From assembly GCA_028820635.1 (NCBI GenBank), contig JAPPIG010000082.1:104645-168644 (forward strand): DNA of 64,000 nt, written 5' to 3'. Numbering within the stretch: position 1 is the stretch's first letter; each line of letters starts with the position of its first letter. Below the pieces are notes generated by a model. That model searched no databases, was not told the DNA's origin, and saw only the letters and a list, made by a program, of their open reading frames with translations. The position numbers and the translations under genes were made by a program. Shown here piece by piece: positions 34,466 to 42,388 of this stretch. Source of the DNA: Candidatus Poribacteria bacterium (GTDB taxonomy: Bacteria > Poribacteria > WGA-4E > WGA-3G).

Positions 34466-36016
34466 TTAATCACCTATATTTGCATAAAAGAACGGTGGCA
34501 TCGTCAAGGCAACCACATCATCTTCACCAGAAATTCCACGTGCCATTGCGAGTGCATCGTCTAAGTTCTTTGCCCACTCAACACCTAACCGCTGAGCAAT
34601 CCGCGGCTCTTTTGGTCCGACCAAAATCACCTTTGATAGATATTTCAACGGATAAGTTGCCCAATACCACACAGTAAACGGATGAAAACCGTGATGTGCA
34701 AATTTGTTCCGATAGCACTCAATTAAATACTCGTCCTTTGCATATTTTTCTTGATACTTCTGTTGCATCTCAAAAGGTTCAGTTGTATCCGCAAGCACCT
34801 CATCATAAAACATCTTATAGGCAACGTGATATTCCTCATGGAATATCTCATAAGTCGGATTCATGATGATGACAACCCCATTTTCTTTGATAATCGGTTT
34901 GTTATAGAACCAGTTAAATACATATCCCAAGATGTCACTTACGACCAAAACAGGATTGATTCGCGCATCAACAGCATAAGGACTCATATCGGGCAAACCA
35001 AACACTAAGGTGCTGTACTGACGAGGAATGTCTATTGCCAATTGATCTTTCATCAATGCCAACGTTTTTGCATGCACAGCATCAATATCACCTGCGTTTA
35101 CTGCCATCGGTTCGTAATCTGTTCGGACGCTTTTGAGTATATTATATCTGACAGATTCGGGTAAAAGTGATAAAGTTGCGGGTGTAAACGTCTTGATAAT
35201 CTTCTCAGCAAAGTTGCAGTCTCGGTTAGGTTTTCCAACATAACGGAGATGGAAGGGATATATCGCGCCATTCATCGCCGCTTCCAGTACTAAAATCGGT
35301 GTCTCTTTTTGAATGAGACGACTCATCCGTTCAATACAAGCATGCATGTGTGAACCTTCGGGTTGCATCACATGGGGACTCTCCGATGTCATGTGCGGCG
35401 AGTGGTGTGGTGCAATTGAGTTGTACGTTCCGAGACCCACTGCAACAGATTTGTGTCCTCCGTTAAGCGGAATCTGAATCATATCAACGTAAATGATTAG
35501 ATCAGCATCAAGGGCAGCTTTATCCGTCTCAACGATTTCATCATGCTCCGTTTTCCCTACTTCAACAATCTGTTCGCTATCCTCAGCGTCAAAATTTCGG
35601 AGTTGGTGTGGATAGAACTCGTCCATAATGTCTTTACCTAACATATAGGCGAGTTCATGTTCTTTCATCTTGCGATGGAGAGCGACTGCACAGATGAGCT
35701 GGATATTCTTTTTTTTTACCCCATACTCGTCCAGCATCTTCAGAAGCGTTTCGATCATAATCTGCCGCATATCCGGCTTTTTGGTTAGCGGAAAAGGTTG
35801 GCAGTTATCATCAAATAGGATAAGCACCTTTGAATTGCCGTTCACGAGTTCGCGTAGCGGTGGCATCTCAAGCGGGTTCTCAAAGGCGCGCTGCGTATGT
35901 TCACTAAGCACATCCCGTTTTATGCCCGGAAGCGGTGGTTTGGCGTAGAATACCTCTGAATTGTCAGGTATTTTCGCATTTACGAGGTGATTTCCGAAGT
36001 AGGTAAAGTATTTCAT
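34466..36016 (-). CDS. LarA-family (nickel-pincer racemase superfamily) protein, divergent
   Basis: A 516-aa protein of the DUF2088/LarA superfamily, which includes nickel-pincer lactate racemase and other hydroxy-acid racemases. Family blocks are present but changed: LILFDDNCQPFPLTK in place of the DDxTRP motif, CAVALHRKMKEHEL (the GLHR-like His), and GGHKSVAVGLGTYNSIAPHHSP in place of GGxKxxxPGxxx...H. The protein is about 90 residues longer than LarA, with the excess in the C-terminal half. Racemisation or epimerisation of a hydroxy acid is possible. Its promoter shares a -35 and spacer with the one at 60999. It is monocistronic on the minus strand. Confidence 0.8.
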   Translation of the reverse strand: MKYFTYFGNHLVNAKIPDNSEVFYAKPPLPGIKRDVLSEHTQRAFENPLEMPPLRELVNGNSKVLILFDDNCQPFPLTKKPDMRQIMIETLLKMLDEYGVKKKNIQLICAVALHRKMKEHELAYMLGKDIMDEFYPHQLRNFDAEDSEQIVEVGKTEHDEIVETDKAALDADLIIYVDMIQIPLNGGHKSVAVGLGTYNSIAPHHSPHMTSESPHVMQPEGSHMHACIERMSRLIQKETPILVLEAAMNGAIYPFHLRYVGKPNRDCNFAEKIIKTFTPATLSLLPESVRYNILKSVRTDYEPMAVNAGDIDAVHAKTLALMKDQLAIDIPRQYSTLVFGLPDMSPYAVDARINPVLVVSDILGYVFNWFYNKPIIKENGVVIIMNPTYEIFHEEYHVAYKMFYDEVLADTTEPFEMQQKYQEKYAKDEYLIECYRNKFAHHGFHPFTVWYWATYPLKYLSKVILVGPKEPRIAQRLGVEWAKNLDDALAMARGISGEDDVVALTMPPFFYANIGD

Positions 36017-36070
36017 TATAGAAAAAACCTATATTTCAATATGTCTTGTTATTGTTTAGATTCCTCACTT

Positions 36071-36099
36071 ATTTTAGCATAGTTGGAGTGAGATTGCAA
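36071..36099 (-). promoter_or_regulatory. sigma70-type promoter of the LarA-like gene
   Basis: On the minus strand TTGCAA (36094-36099), 17 bp and TAAAAT (36071-36076). The -35 and spacer start ttgcaatctcactc match those at 61022-61027 onward. Confidence 0.6.
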
Positions 36100-36177
36100 G
36101 TTTTTTGTTAGATTCCTAATAGAAGCACAAGTAATGAAAATACTGAAACGAAATAGTCAAGTTTCTCGAAAAATAAG

Positions 36178-36206
36178 GTGACATTCGACTATTTCTATGA
36201 TATACT
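36178..36206 (+). promoter_or_regulatory. sigma70-type promoter of hicAB
   Basis: GTGACA, 17 bp, TATACT at 36201-36206. The 36207-36325 leader has no other gene. Confidence 0.55.
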
Positions 36207-36325
36207 TTTAAAGACTAAAAGTTCAAGAAATCATTGCTGGCAAACGAAATTAATTGATATGTTTCGGTATCCTTCAATCCAATTTACTTATTAGAGGTAA
36301 AGTTTCGAGTCGTTCGGTTATTTGT

Positions 36326-36523
36326 ATGCCCAGAAAAATACGACAACTTGTTACTGATTTGGAGAAAGCAGGTTTCATCAACAAAGGCGGGAAAGGTAGC
36401 CATAGGAACTATAAACACCCAAAAGGCATGAGAGTTACTATTTCTGGAAAATTAGGGGATGACGCCAAACCTTACCAAGAAAAGGAAGTGAAGATAAAAA
36501 TTGAGGAGTCTCGAGATGAGTGA
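36326..36523 (+). CDS. hicA: HicA-family type II toxin (mRNA interferase)
   Basis: A 65-aa toxin of the HicA family with a double-stranded RNA-binding fold. Visible are the N-terminal MPRKIRQLVTDLEKAGFINKGG segment and the catalytic His motif GKGSHRNYKHPKG. HicA cuts mRNA and tmRNA when unopposed by HicB. The frame opens further upstream at 36254 but the family N-terminus starts at 36326. A strong ribosome site is not visible. The end overlaps hicB by 8 bp. Confident by sequence and context. Confidence 0.88.
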   Translation: MPRKIRQLVTDLEKAGFINKGGKGSHRNYKHPKGMRVTISGKLGDDAKPYQEKEVKIKIEESRDE

Positions 36524-36758
36524 ACGTGTGCAGTATATTAAAATTGTAAAATGGTCAGACGAGGACCAATGTTATATCGGATATTGTCCGGGAGTTATCG
36601 GACCTTGTTGTCATGGTGATGATGAAGTCGAAGTTTATCGTGAGTTATGCGAGATTGTTGATGAGTGGATAGAGATCGCGCGTCAAGAGAATGAAGTGCT
36701 TCCATCTCCTATTATTGGATTGGAAATAGAAGAGTTGTTAAGGTCTGCTTTGCCCTGA
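36516..36758 (+). CDS. hicB: HicB-family antitoxin
   Basis: An 80-aa antitoxin of the HicB partial RNase-H-fold family (WSDEDQCYIGYCPGVIGPCCHGDD near residues 12-35, then an EVYRELCEIVDEWIEIA helix). It binds and blocks HicA. The ATG at 36516 follows GAGGAG by 7 bases and lies inside the end of hicA, so translation is coupled. A C-terminal DNA-binding domain is not seen in this short form; autoregulation would then need another factor. The remaining tail ends with EIEELLRSALP. Confidence 0.8.
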   Translation: MSERVQYIKIVKWSDEDQCYIGYCPGVIGPCCHGDDEVEVYRELCEIVDEWIEIARQENEVLPSPIIGLEIEELLRSALP

Positions 36759-36777
36759 AATGACCCTTCACTATTCT

Positions 36778-38013
36778 CTATTCTGTCCGCAAATCAAAAA
36801 CGGTTTTAACTGTGGAAGTTTTTCCTGTATTGAGAGCAGTTTGAATCGCCCGTTTATAGTCTCGTATAGAAAATGGCGTACCGACCAATGGCAGCAATTG
36901 CTCTCCATGCTTCTGCAACAGGCGCAACCCGAGTTGAAATGTGTGAATCTGTTCTCCGTTGTGCGTTTCAACTCCATAAGTATATGCACCCTTTACGCGT
37001 AACTGCTTATACCAAATAGATGTCCAGTCAATATTTTTCGGAATTCCGGGCATACCGAGTAAGATGACTTCGCCCCCTGCCCGCGTGAAACGGAGCGCGT
37101 CGTCTATTGTAACGCTGGAACCGATACAGTCGAAGGTTAAATCGACTCCACCCAGCAAAACTTGTTGCCCAAGTTCAGGTTGATACGACTCAGCATCAGT
37201 CAATTCAGAGAAAACAGCATAACGGCCATTATTTACAGGTATCACAGCATTTGCACCGAGATCGCGTGCCAATTCCCGTTGGTGAGGGTGCTTAGCAAAG
37301 ATGAGGATTCGGTTTTGATATCCGAGCATTCGCAGTGCTGCAACGGTGAGCAACCCGATGGTGCCGCCACCAATAATACAAATATCCTCTTTGTCATGGA
37401 ATTCAGCCTGCAATACACCGTGTATCGCACAAGCAAACGGTTCAAGTAAGACCGCTAATTCGTCCGACATATTATCCGGGACGAGATGAAGTTGTGAATG
37501 ATGGGCAAGGACATACTGACTCCACCCACCACCTGTATCCCGACAATAGCCTGTTTGAATGCCAGCGGAGATGCTCCCCCTTGTGATATTTTCACAGTTA
37601 GCGAAACGGAGATTTTGGCATTGATGACATGGTGGATCAATCTCTCGGACTGGACACGAAAGCGCGGGTTCAACCACGACTCTCTCACCGATAGACCACC
37701 CTTCAACTGCATCGCCTATCTCTACAATTTCTCCAACGATCTCATGCCCAAGAACAAACGGTGTTGATGTGAAGGGAGAAAAATATGGACTTCCCTTTGC
37801 AGTAATCGTTGCCAAGTCGGAGCCGCAAACGCCGCTGAGTCGGGTTTTGATTTTGACCCATTGCGGGGTCGGCAATTCTGGTTCCGGTATATCAACGAGG
37901 TAGATACAAGAAATAGGGGACGTATAGAGACTGCGCCACCTTTTTCCGAGGTAGCGCATTGCAAGATAACGGGGAATGCTTTTGGTGTATTGGATGGCTT
38001 GCACGGTGGTCAA
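36778..38013 (-). CDS. zinc-dependent alcohol dehydrogenase (sorbitol/threonine-dehydrogenase type)
   Basis: Medium-chain dehydrogenase of about 411 aa. Catalytic zinc ligands lie in SGVCGSDLATI (Cys) and LGHEIVGEIVEIGD (His-Glu). The structural-zinc region (residues about 130-160, with PALSCPVREIDPPCHQCQNLRFANC) has four Cys. The NAD site is IIGGGTIGLLTVAALRMLG. The probable start is TTG at 38013, directly abutting the sat stop codon, with no strong ribosome site. It follows sat on the same strand, so the two may be co-transcribed, although the functional link is unclear. The substrate is unknown. Confidence 0.83.
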   Translation of the reverse strand: MTTVQAIQYTKSIPRYLAMRYLGKRWRSLYTSPISCIYLVDIPEPELPTPQWVKIKTRLSGVCGSDLATITAKGSPYFSPFTSTPFVLGHEIVGEIVEIGDAVEGWSIGERVVVEPALSCPVREIDPPCHQCQNLRFANCENITRGSISAGIQTGYCRDTGGGWSQYVLAHHSQLHLVPDNMSDELAVLLEPFACAIHGVLQAEFHDKEDICIIGGGTIGLLTVAALRMLGYQNRILIFAKHPHQRELARDLGANAVIPVNNGRYAVFSELTDAESYQPELGQQVLLGGVDLTFDCIGSSVTIDDALRFTRAGGEVILLGMPGIPKNIDWTSIWYKQLRVKGAYTYGVETHNGEQIHTFQLGLRLLQKHGEQLLPLVGTPFSIRDYKRAIQTALNTGKTSTVKTVFDLRTE

Positions 38014-39207
38014 CTAATTTACTTCGCTTTGATAATACTCCATCAAAATCTCAGCAACTTCGGGGCGTGCGATTTCTGGTGGGGGTGGTTCGCCAGCGGC
38101 GAGCATCTCACGCAATTTTGTCCCAGAGATGCTGAAGTAGTCGTCTGCATCGTGCGGGGAGTCGCTCATCATGACGATTTCATTGCGCTTTTTGCTCCAT
38201 ACGGTGAAATTACCACGGAAGATACCGATTTCGAGTGCATCTTCAGGTATTGTATCAAAAATCTTTTGTGCATCAAACGGCCCATAGAAATCCCCTGCAC
38301 CAGCATGGTCGCGTCCGACGATGAAGTGCGATGCACCGCAATTCTGACGGAAAACAGCGTGGAGGAGTGCCTCCCGCGGTCCGGCGTAGAGCATATCGAA
38401 CCCATAACCGGTGATAGAGACGGTATTTTCGGGGAAATAGTGTTCTACCATCGTACGGATGCAAGCATCACGAACAGCAGCGGGAATGTCCCCGGGCTTT
38501 AGCTTACCGAGAAGCATATGAATTAGAATACCATCAGCATTGACTGCCTCTTGTGCGATTTTGCAGAGTCCTTCGTGGGCACGGTGCATAGGGTTACGCG
38601 TCTGAAAAGCGACAACTGTTTCCCATCCACGTGCAGCAATGTCATCACGAATTTCAACGGCTGTGCGGAATGTGTCAGGGAAATCTTCGGGGAAATAGGA
38701 GTAGTTTAGCACTTCAATAGAACCAGAGATTACATTATCTCCAACATCGGCAAAAGCAGGTACGCCAGGGTGTTCGGGGTCGGTTGTGCCAAAGGTCTTT
38801 TCAATGATGAGATTTTTCTGTTCAGGAGTGAGACTCTCAATAGCTGAAACCTTCATAATAGCTAACGGAGGGTTACCATTAACATTCGGATCGCGTAAGG
38901 CAATTCGGTCAGCATTTTTCACCGCATCTGTGATTTGATCATCAGGAACGATGTTCATGATAGGAACGGGCCAAAAGAGTCCGTTCGGCAGTTTCATATC
39001 AGATGCAACGCTTGTTGCCTCAGCGATATTCATGTATCCCGTTAGTGGTGTGAAGTATCCTGATGCAAGCATAACGGCTGATGCAGCTGCCCCCGAAGAG
39101 AGCATGACAGACGGAAGTTGTTCTGCTTCCTTCGTGAGTTCGGCGCGTTGTGCATCATCCGATACGTAAAGCGGTGTTAAGGTTTCAGCTCCATGTGGTT
39201 TAATCAT
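38014..39207 (-). CDS. sat: sulfate adenylyltransferase (ATP sulfurylase)
   Basis: Converts sulfate and ATP to adenosine 5'-phosphosulfate, the entry to sulfate assimilation. Active-site blocks seen are VAFQTRNPMHRAHEGL (QTRNPxHxxH), HFIVGRDHAGAGDFYGPFDAQ and SISGTKLREML. The 397-aa length fits the single-domain form. AAGGAG lies 6 bases before the ATG. No APS kinase or APS reductase is adjacent. The downstream zinc dehydrogenase starts at once after its stop. A cysteine synthase at 58551 would act later in the same pathway. Secure. Confidence 0.95.
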   Translation of the reverse strand: MIKPHGAETLTPLYVSDDAQRAELTKEAEQLPSVMLSSGAAASAVMLASGYFTPLTGYMNIAEATSVASDMKLPNGLFWPVPIMNIVPDDQITDAVKNADRIALRDPNVNGNPPLAIMKVSAIESLTPEQKNLIIEKTFGTTDPEHPGVPAFADVGDNVISGSIEVLNYSYFPEDFPDTFRTAVEIRDDIAARGWETVVAFQTRNPMHRAHEGLCKIAQEAVNADGILIHMLLGKLKPGDIPAAVRDACIRTMVEHYFPENTVSITGYGFDMLYAGPREALLHAVFRQNCGASHFIVGRDHAGAGDFYGPFDAQKIFDTIPEDALEIGIFRGNFTVWSKKRNEIVMMSDSPHDADDYFSISGTKLREMLAAGEPPPPEIARPEVAEILMEYYQSEVN

Positions 39208-39370
39208 TCAATTCTCCTTACGACGTTTAATTCTGAAATTATAGGTAATACATTAGTTAGTGTGAATCAGTAATTAAAAATTCAATAAAATCTATAACAA
39301 TCTACTGCTTTGTCAACATATTATACCATTTCTAATTGAAAAGGCATCATATCGGATTTCTATGTATTTT

Positions 39371-39442
39371 TGTAGGTCGTGATTCGGAGATCGCTCCTAC
39401 TCACAGGTGTCTTCTTGTAGGAGGGAACTCCGATTCCCGACT
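39371..39442. repeat. paired REP-like repeat (family A, reversed order)
   Basis: gtaggtcgtgattcggagat-cgctcctac followed by gtaggagggaactccgattc-ccgactac. The units are in the order opposite to 2260-2328. The 39208-39503 gap otherwise holds no gene. Confidence 0.75.
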
Positions 39443-39503
39443 ACATTCAAGAACTATCAATTAACACTTGACTAAGCACTACAATGAAATATTAAAAACA
39501 AGG

Positions 39504-41621
39504 TTATTCTTCCTCAGCTGCGATCTGTTCAACGACACATCCGTTCCATATCCAATGGTTATGTTTCTTATCAGTTGGTATCCGTTCTTTGGGTGTATAA
39601 ATTACAAGAACAAGAGACCCTTTTTCTACCTCAACCGTAGCAACCTTTTCAACTTTTTCGTTGTGAGGTGGCACTATGAGTTTTTTTATAATTGGTTTAC
39701 CGTTTGCCAACATATTGACTTCATGTGTTGCTTCTTCCGCTGATTGAAAAGTGTTGGTCACACGATATGTGCCATCTGGTAGGTCAAGTCGGAAGGCAGC
39801 ATCTTCTTTACCAAAAACAGCATCCCTTGTAAGTGGCGTGGAACCCTCTGGCGGTCCGAGATATGCTGCACGAGGTGAAATTCTCCAGTTTGTGGTATTC
39901 GTCTGCTCTCTGGGATTCCACTCCGTATCCCAGCCATATTTTCCACTCACATACATTGTTTTTGGACCGACGATATAGTAGTTTTCTTCTACTTCAGCAT
40001 TGTCTGCCTGCATATCAAAACGGATAATCAGGTTATTCTCCTCTGTCCTATCCCAGAGTTCAAGCATCGGTTCTTGTGTTTTTCTTTTAAATAGTTTAAG
40101 GTGCTTCGTTTCATGGATAATATCATAATTAGGTTTAAGATCTGCAAACGGTTCGGTTTCTGGATAGTACCAAGCGACAACATAGTCAGCGGGAATATAA
40201 CCTATTACTACGCTATCCTTATTATTCCGATTTACCGGAAAATAGTAATAGTTAGCCTCATAGTTTGCCATGTGGACAACATCATCCGCATATACACCAT
40301 AGAAGGCTTGCGTATGTATAAAGGGAGCAACAGGGTCAACCCGCCCGAGTGCCTCAGATTTGTGCCCATCTGCGGTACGAATGGAAAATGTTGAATGCGG
40401 TTCTATCAACTTTGCCCCAGATGCAAGTTCAGCCATCTCTGGTGAGATAGATCCGTGTTCGTAGGCAGTCCTACCAAAATGGATCAAGGCGAAAATGATT
40501 AGGCACGTCGTAATACCGTATCGAACGAATTTGTGCATATCTATGATTAACCAGGGTGCTAACATCAGCAAGATGTAAATGTAAATTCTATCGTTAATCC
40601 ACCCGCCAGGTCCGTAACTCCAAGGTGCCTTGATGAACATATAAGTAAACATGATTGCAATCAGCAAAAACACATCCGTCTGTTTTACCCACTCTTTACG
40701 GTAGATTCGGTAACCTAACGAAACAAGTATAGCAATTCCCAGAACAATGAGCAAAAAAGAATTAGCCGAGGCATGCCAAAAGGTGAAATAAACAAGACAT
40801 CCGATATCAAAGAAATAGTTCCAAATATATTCCATACCTCTGTGGTTGCCGGTAGGATGCAGTTTGAGACTTTTTAGATAGTAATCCATCAATACAAAAT
40901 AGATCGGCACCATGTAGAGAAGGAAACGGAAAAAAGGCATTAGACTAATAACGAATCGTTTGAGCATCTCACCCATATTTCCCCTTCGCGCTTGCCAAGC
41001 TTCTGCTAATGCCTGACATCCCCAAATACATCCGGCTGCCACAGAAATACCTAATACGACGAGTCCATAAGAGGCAATATGGGATAAAAAGGTGAGCAGT
41101 AACAGCACATACAACACACAGATATGCTTAACCTGCATGTTGTCCTTGTGCTTCCACCAGTAACCGAAACTGAAGAAGAAAAAAGAGATACTGAGTGTGA
41201 AGTTGTAGAATCCCATGTAGAGAAGGTAATTATAGGCAAACGGAAAACCGAGCCAAGCGAACATAAACCTCTCTTTTTTGTCTTTGTGGACAGCATCAAT
41301 GAAATAGAAAAACGCAATCGGAATCATACCAATTGCGAACGTAAGAAAGACTTTCTCTGACATCACAGGTGGAAAAATATAAAGAAGTGCAGCGAGAAAA
41401 ATGTGTGATAGCCAGTTTGGAAAGATGGTGATATTGAGTTGCCATGCATCTCGTATCTTATAATTTTCGTGCTTGGAATATTCTTTCAGTACCAATGCGT
41501 TGTAAACATGGCTTGGACCATCTTGAGAAGGAAAATAAGCAAAAATCCAGAGCGGCAGGATATATAATATCAACAACACTACAAACAAGTGTTTCCATGT
41601 CCAATTTCTCCAATTAAACAT
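39504..41621 (-). CDS. GT-C-like multi-pass membrane protein with C-terminal beta-sandwich domain
   Basis: A 705-aa protein with about 11 membrane spans in the first 420 residues (for example HLFVVLLILYILPLWIFAYF, ICVLYVLLLLTFLSHIASYGL). The N-terminal loop after the first span has SQDGPSHVYNAL, a position where GT-C glycosyltransferases keep an acidic motif. The last 250 residues are outside the membrane and contain DLPDGTYRVTNTF, a feature of carbohydrate-binding or malectin-like domains. The ATG at 41621 has GGAG 7 bases upstream. A lipid-linked sugar transferase acting outside the membrane fits, but this is inferred from topology. Confidence 0.7.
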   Translation of the reverse strand: MFNWRNWTWKHLFVVLLILYILPLWIFAYFPSQDGPSHVYNALVLKEYSKHENYKIRDAWQLNITIFPNWLSHIFLAALLYIFPPVMSEKVFLTFAIGMIPIAFFYFIDAVHKDKKERFMFAWLGFPFAYNYLLYMGFYNFTLSISFFFFSFGYWWKHKDNMQVKHICVLYVLLLLTFLSHIASYGLVVLGISVAAGCIWGCQALAEAWQARRGNMGEMLKRFVISLMPFFRFLLYMVPIYFVLMDYYLKSLKLHPTGNHRGMEYIWNYFFDIGCLVYFTFWHASANSFLLIVLGIAILVSLGYRIYRKEWVKQTDVFLLIAIMFTYMFIKAPWSYGPGGWINDRIYIYILLMLAPWLIIDMHKFVRYGITTCLIIFALIHFGRTAYEHGSISPEMAELASGAKLIEPHSTFSIRTADGHKSEALGRVDPVAPFIHTQAFYGVYADDVVHMANYEANYYYFPVNRNNKDSVVIGYIPADYVVAWYYPETEPFADLKPNYDIIHETKHLKLFKRKTQEPMLELWDRTEENNLIIRFDMQADNAEVEENYYIVGPKTMYVSGKYGWDTEWNPREQTNTTNWRISPRAAYLGPPEGSTPLTRDAVFGKEDAAFRLDLPDGTYRVTNTFQSAEEATHEVNMLANGKPIIKKLIVPPHNEKVEKVATVEVEKGSLVLVIYTPKERIPTDKKHNHWIWNGCVVEQIAAEEE

Positions 41622-41649
41622 CTCTTGTCTCCGATAATATAAGCGCAAT

Positions 41650-42375
41650 CTAAACTTGTAAATTCTCTTTATAGTAAAGACAGTACTGCGTCAAAGGGCA
41701 CTGTTCGCACAACGGTTTTCGAGCGTTACATATTTGTCTACCGAAATAGATCAGGTTCATGTGAAACGGATAAGATTTTCCTTCCGGGATAATCAATGGT
41801 AACTCGTAATGTGCCTTCTCCGCGCTGCAATTCGGTTGAACCAATCCGAGACGTTTAGATATTCGGATAATATGTGTATCAACGGGAAAAACCTCTCTGC
41901 CGCAGGCGAAAGAGAGCGTAACAGAGGCAGTTTTGATACCGATACCTTTATGTTGAATGAGGAAGTCTAACGCATCTTCCGTTTTCATATCACGAATAAA
42001 CTCTAAGGATAATTCACCATATTCCTTTTTTAGCCAAGAGAGAAAGTTTTTGATAGTCTCAGCTTTCTGTTTACCTAATCCAACAATCTTTATTGCAGTC
42101 TCAACAGCGTCAGCATCTGCTTGTAGAACATCTTCCCAAGTCGGAAATTTTTCTCTCAGTTGGGCATACCCTTTGTCTCTACTGACATCAGTGGTATTTT
42201 GGGACAGAATCGTTAAAATAAGACATTCCAAGACATCTTCCGTGCCATCCCAATTTGGAACACCAAACAAATTCTCAAGTGCCTCTGATATGATTTCTGC
42301 TTTCTGATGTAATTTCAATTTTCTGTTTCCGTGTGGTAGTGAATCATCGGTTTTGAGGAAATAGAAATAAACCAC
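41650..42375 (-). CDS. nth: endonuclease III (DNA glycosylase/AP lyase)
   Basis: Removes oxidised pyrimidines and cleaves abasic sites. The helix-hairpin-helix and catalytic residues are visible: SQNTTDVSRDKGY near residue 52, GLGKQKAETIKNFL, GIGIKTASVTLSF (catalytic Lys in GIGIKTA), and VFPVDTHIIRISKRLGL (catalytic Asp). The 4Fe-4S cluster Cys are CNARKPLCEQCPLTQYC (C-x6-C-x2-C-x5-C). The start is a GTG at 42375 with GGAG 5 bases upstream, 13 bases after the WD40 stop. The same frame is open through the WD40 gene to 42966, but that is a shadow. Secure. Confidence 0.93.
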   Translation of the reverse strand: MVYFYFLKTDDSLPHGNRKLKLHQKAEIISEALENLFGVPNWDGTEDVLECLILTILSQNTTDVSRDKGYAQLREKFPTWEDVLQADADAVETAIKIVGLGKQKAETIKNFLSWLKKEYGELSLEFIRDMKTEDALDFLIQHKGIGIKTASVTLSFACGREVFPVDTHIIRISKRLGLVQPNCSAEKAHYELPLIIPEGKSYPFHMNLIYFGRQICNARKPLCEQCPLTQYCLYYKENLQV

Positions 42376-42388
42376 ACTTGCTCCAGAT

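Noticed and set aside
37861-38502. 213-codon plus-strand ORF
   Set aside because: It is antisense to sat and the zinc dehydrogenase, both well supported.
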